DNA of 34,806 bases from Sporisorium sorghi (taxonomy: Eukaryota > Basidiomycota > Ustilaginomycetes > Ustilaginales > Ustilaginaceae): contig JALCCG010000226.1 of the NCBI GenBank assembly GCA_023212695.1, forward strand, positions 1-34,806, given 5' to 3'. The notes beneath the pieces were generated by a model that was given only the letters and a program-made list of their open reading frames with translations, had not been told where the DNA came from and made no database searches. Both the position numbers and the translations under genes were made by a program. Positions within the stretch are counted from its first letter, which is position 1. Each line of letters begins with the position of its first letter. Of the stretch, positions 34,638-34,806 are shown piece by piece.

Positions 34638-34643
34638 ACGCGT
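34638..34643. promoter_or_regulatory. ACGCGT, MluI cell-cycle box
   Basis: The palindrome GACGCGTC contains ACGCGT, the MCB site bound by MBF (Mbp1/Swi6 type) to drive G1/S expression in fungi. It lies about 215 bases upstream of the YCG1 start, a sensible place for a chromosome-condensation gene. There is one copy only, so this is suggestive. Confidence 0.4.
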
Positions 34644-34711
34644 CCTTAGACTGCTCAGTCGCCTGCAGGGCAAAAATGAAAAAGAGCGGCCTTGCAGCAG
34701 TGTGTTGGTCT

Positions 34712-34713
<2 letters not shown>

Positions 34714-34760
<47 letters not shown>
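34714..34760 (+). repeat. Poly(T) homopolymer, 47 bases as given
   Basis: An uninterrupted run of T lies about 290 bases upstream of YCG1; on the YCG1 strand it is poly(A). Poly(dA:dT) tracts of this kind exclude nucleosomes in fungal promoters. The true length needs independent reads. Confidence 0.9.
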
Positions 34761-34763
<3 letters not shown>

Positions 34764-34806
34764 GCTACGATTGACAGAGAGCTCTGCCGACTCTTGCCAA
34801 AACGCA

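Larger units (their letters stand above)
34424..34806. promoter_or_regulatory. Promoter side of ycg1, right end of window
   Basis: This region lies upstream of the condensin gene. It holds a GATCGTGAT-type simple repeat just before the start (about 34517-34545), the hairpin-forming sequence GCTGAG-TCG-CTCAGC at 34585-34599, an ACGCGT at 34638-34643 and a 47-T run at 34714-34760. No coding region is seen. Confidence 0.5.

Noticed and set aside
1..34806. tRNA, rRNA, CRISPR arrays or transposons
   Set aside because: No convincing fold, conserved rRNA segment, spaced repeats, transposase or terminal repeats were found by reading; a tRNA scan was not possible here.

Overview
The window looks like a stretch of nuclear chromosome from a smut-type basidiomycete (Ustilaginomycotina, of the Ustilago/Sporisorium/Pseudozyma kind). 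The reasons are long, almost intron-free, GC-rich reading frames, fungal families throughout, and a clear counterpart of the early-endosome adaptor Fts1 known from Ustilago maydis. The genus assignment is inference; no species can be named from sequence alone. No rRNA, tRNA, CRISPR array or transposon was recognised.

Layout, left to right. 1-1150: gene-free, GC-rich start with a potential G-quadruplex and a 25-G run. 1151-4024 (+): large disordered protein of unknown function. 4025-4409: intergenic with a 49-T run. 4410-5153 (-): Fts1/AKTIP-type inactive E2 variant. 5503-6441 (+): Ctk3/Lsg1-like CTD-kinase gamma subunit. 6516-9434 (-): Vps34 class III PI3-kinase. 9435-11097: 1.66 kb with no gene seen. 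11098-15354 (+): a chromodomain protein reminiscent of Chp1, the RITS subunit. 15570-18923 (-): Mcd4/PIG-N GPI ethanolamine-phosphate transferase. 19629-20690 (-): mitochondrial phosphate carrier. 21404-24739 (+): Zn2Cys6 transcription factor. 24835-29538 (-): Ski3. 30128-31132 (+, one intron): Met8-like siroheme synthase. 31298-34423 (-): condensin subunit Ycg1/CAP-G. 34424-34806: condensin promoter side with a 47-T run.

The genes do not form a pathway cluster. They are mostly housekeeping functions: transcription elongation, endosome traffic and lipid signalling, GPI anchors, mitochondrial phosphate, RNA decay, siroheme, chromosome condensation. Ten of the eleven genes alternate strand, giving five tail-to-tail pairs and four head-to-head pairs; only MCD4 and the phosphate carrier are in tandem.

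The observations most worth following are the chromodomain protein with its large uncharacterised C-terminal half (a candidate Chp1/TASOR-like heterochromatin factor), the MET8 promoter that carries both a Cbf1-type palindrome and a paired inverted GATA site, and a hydrophobic C-terminal tail on the Met8-like enzyme. Several long frames have their first in-frame ATG well inside the open frame (FTS1, SKI3, the zinc-cluster factor, YCG1); starts here were set on real ATGs.
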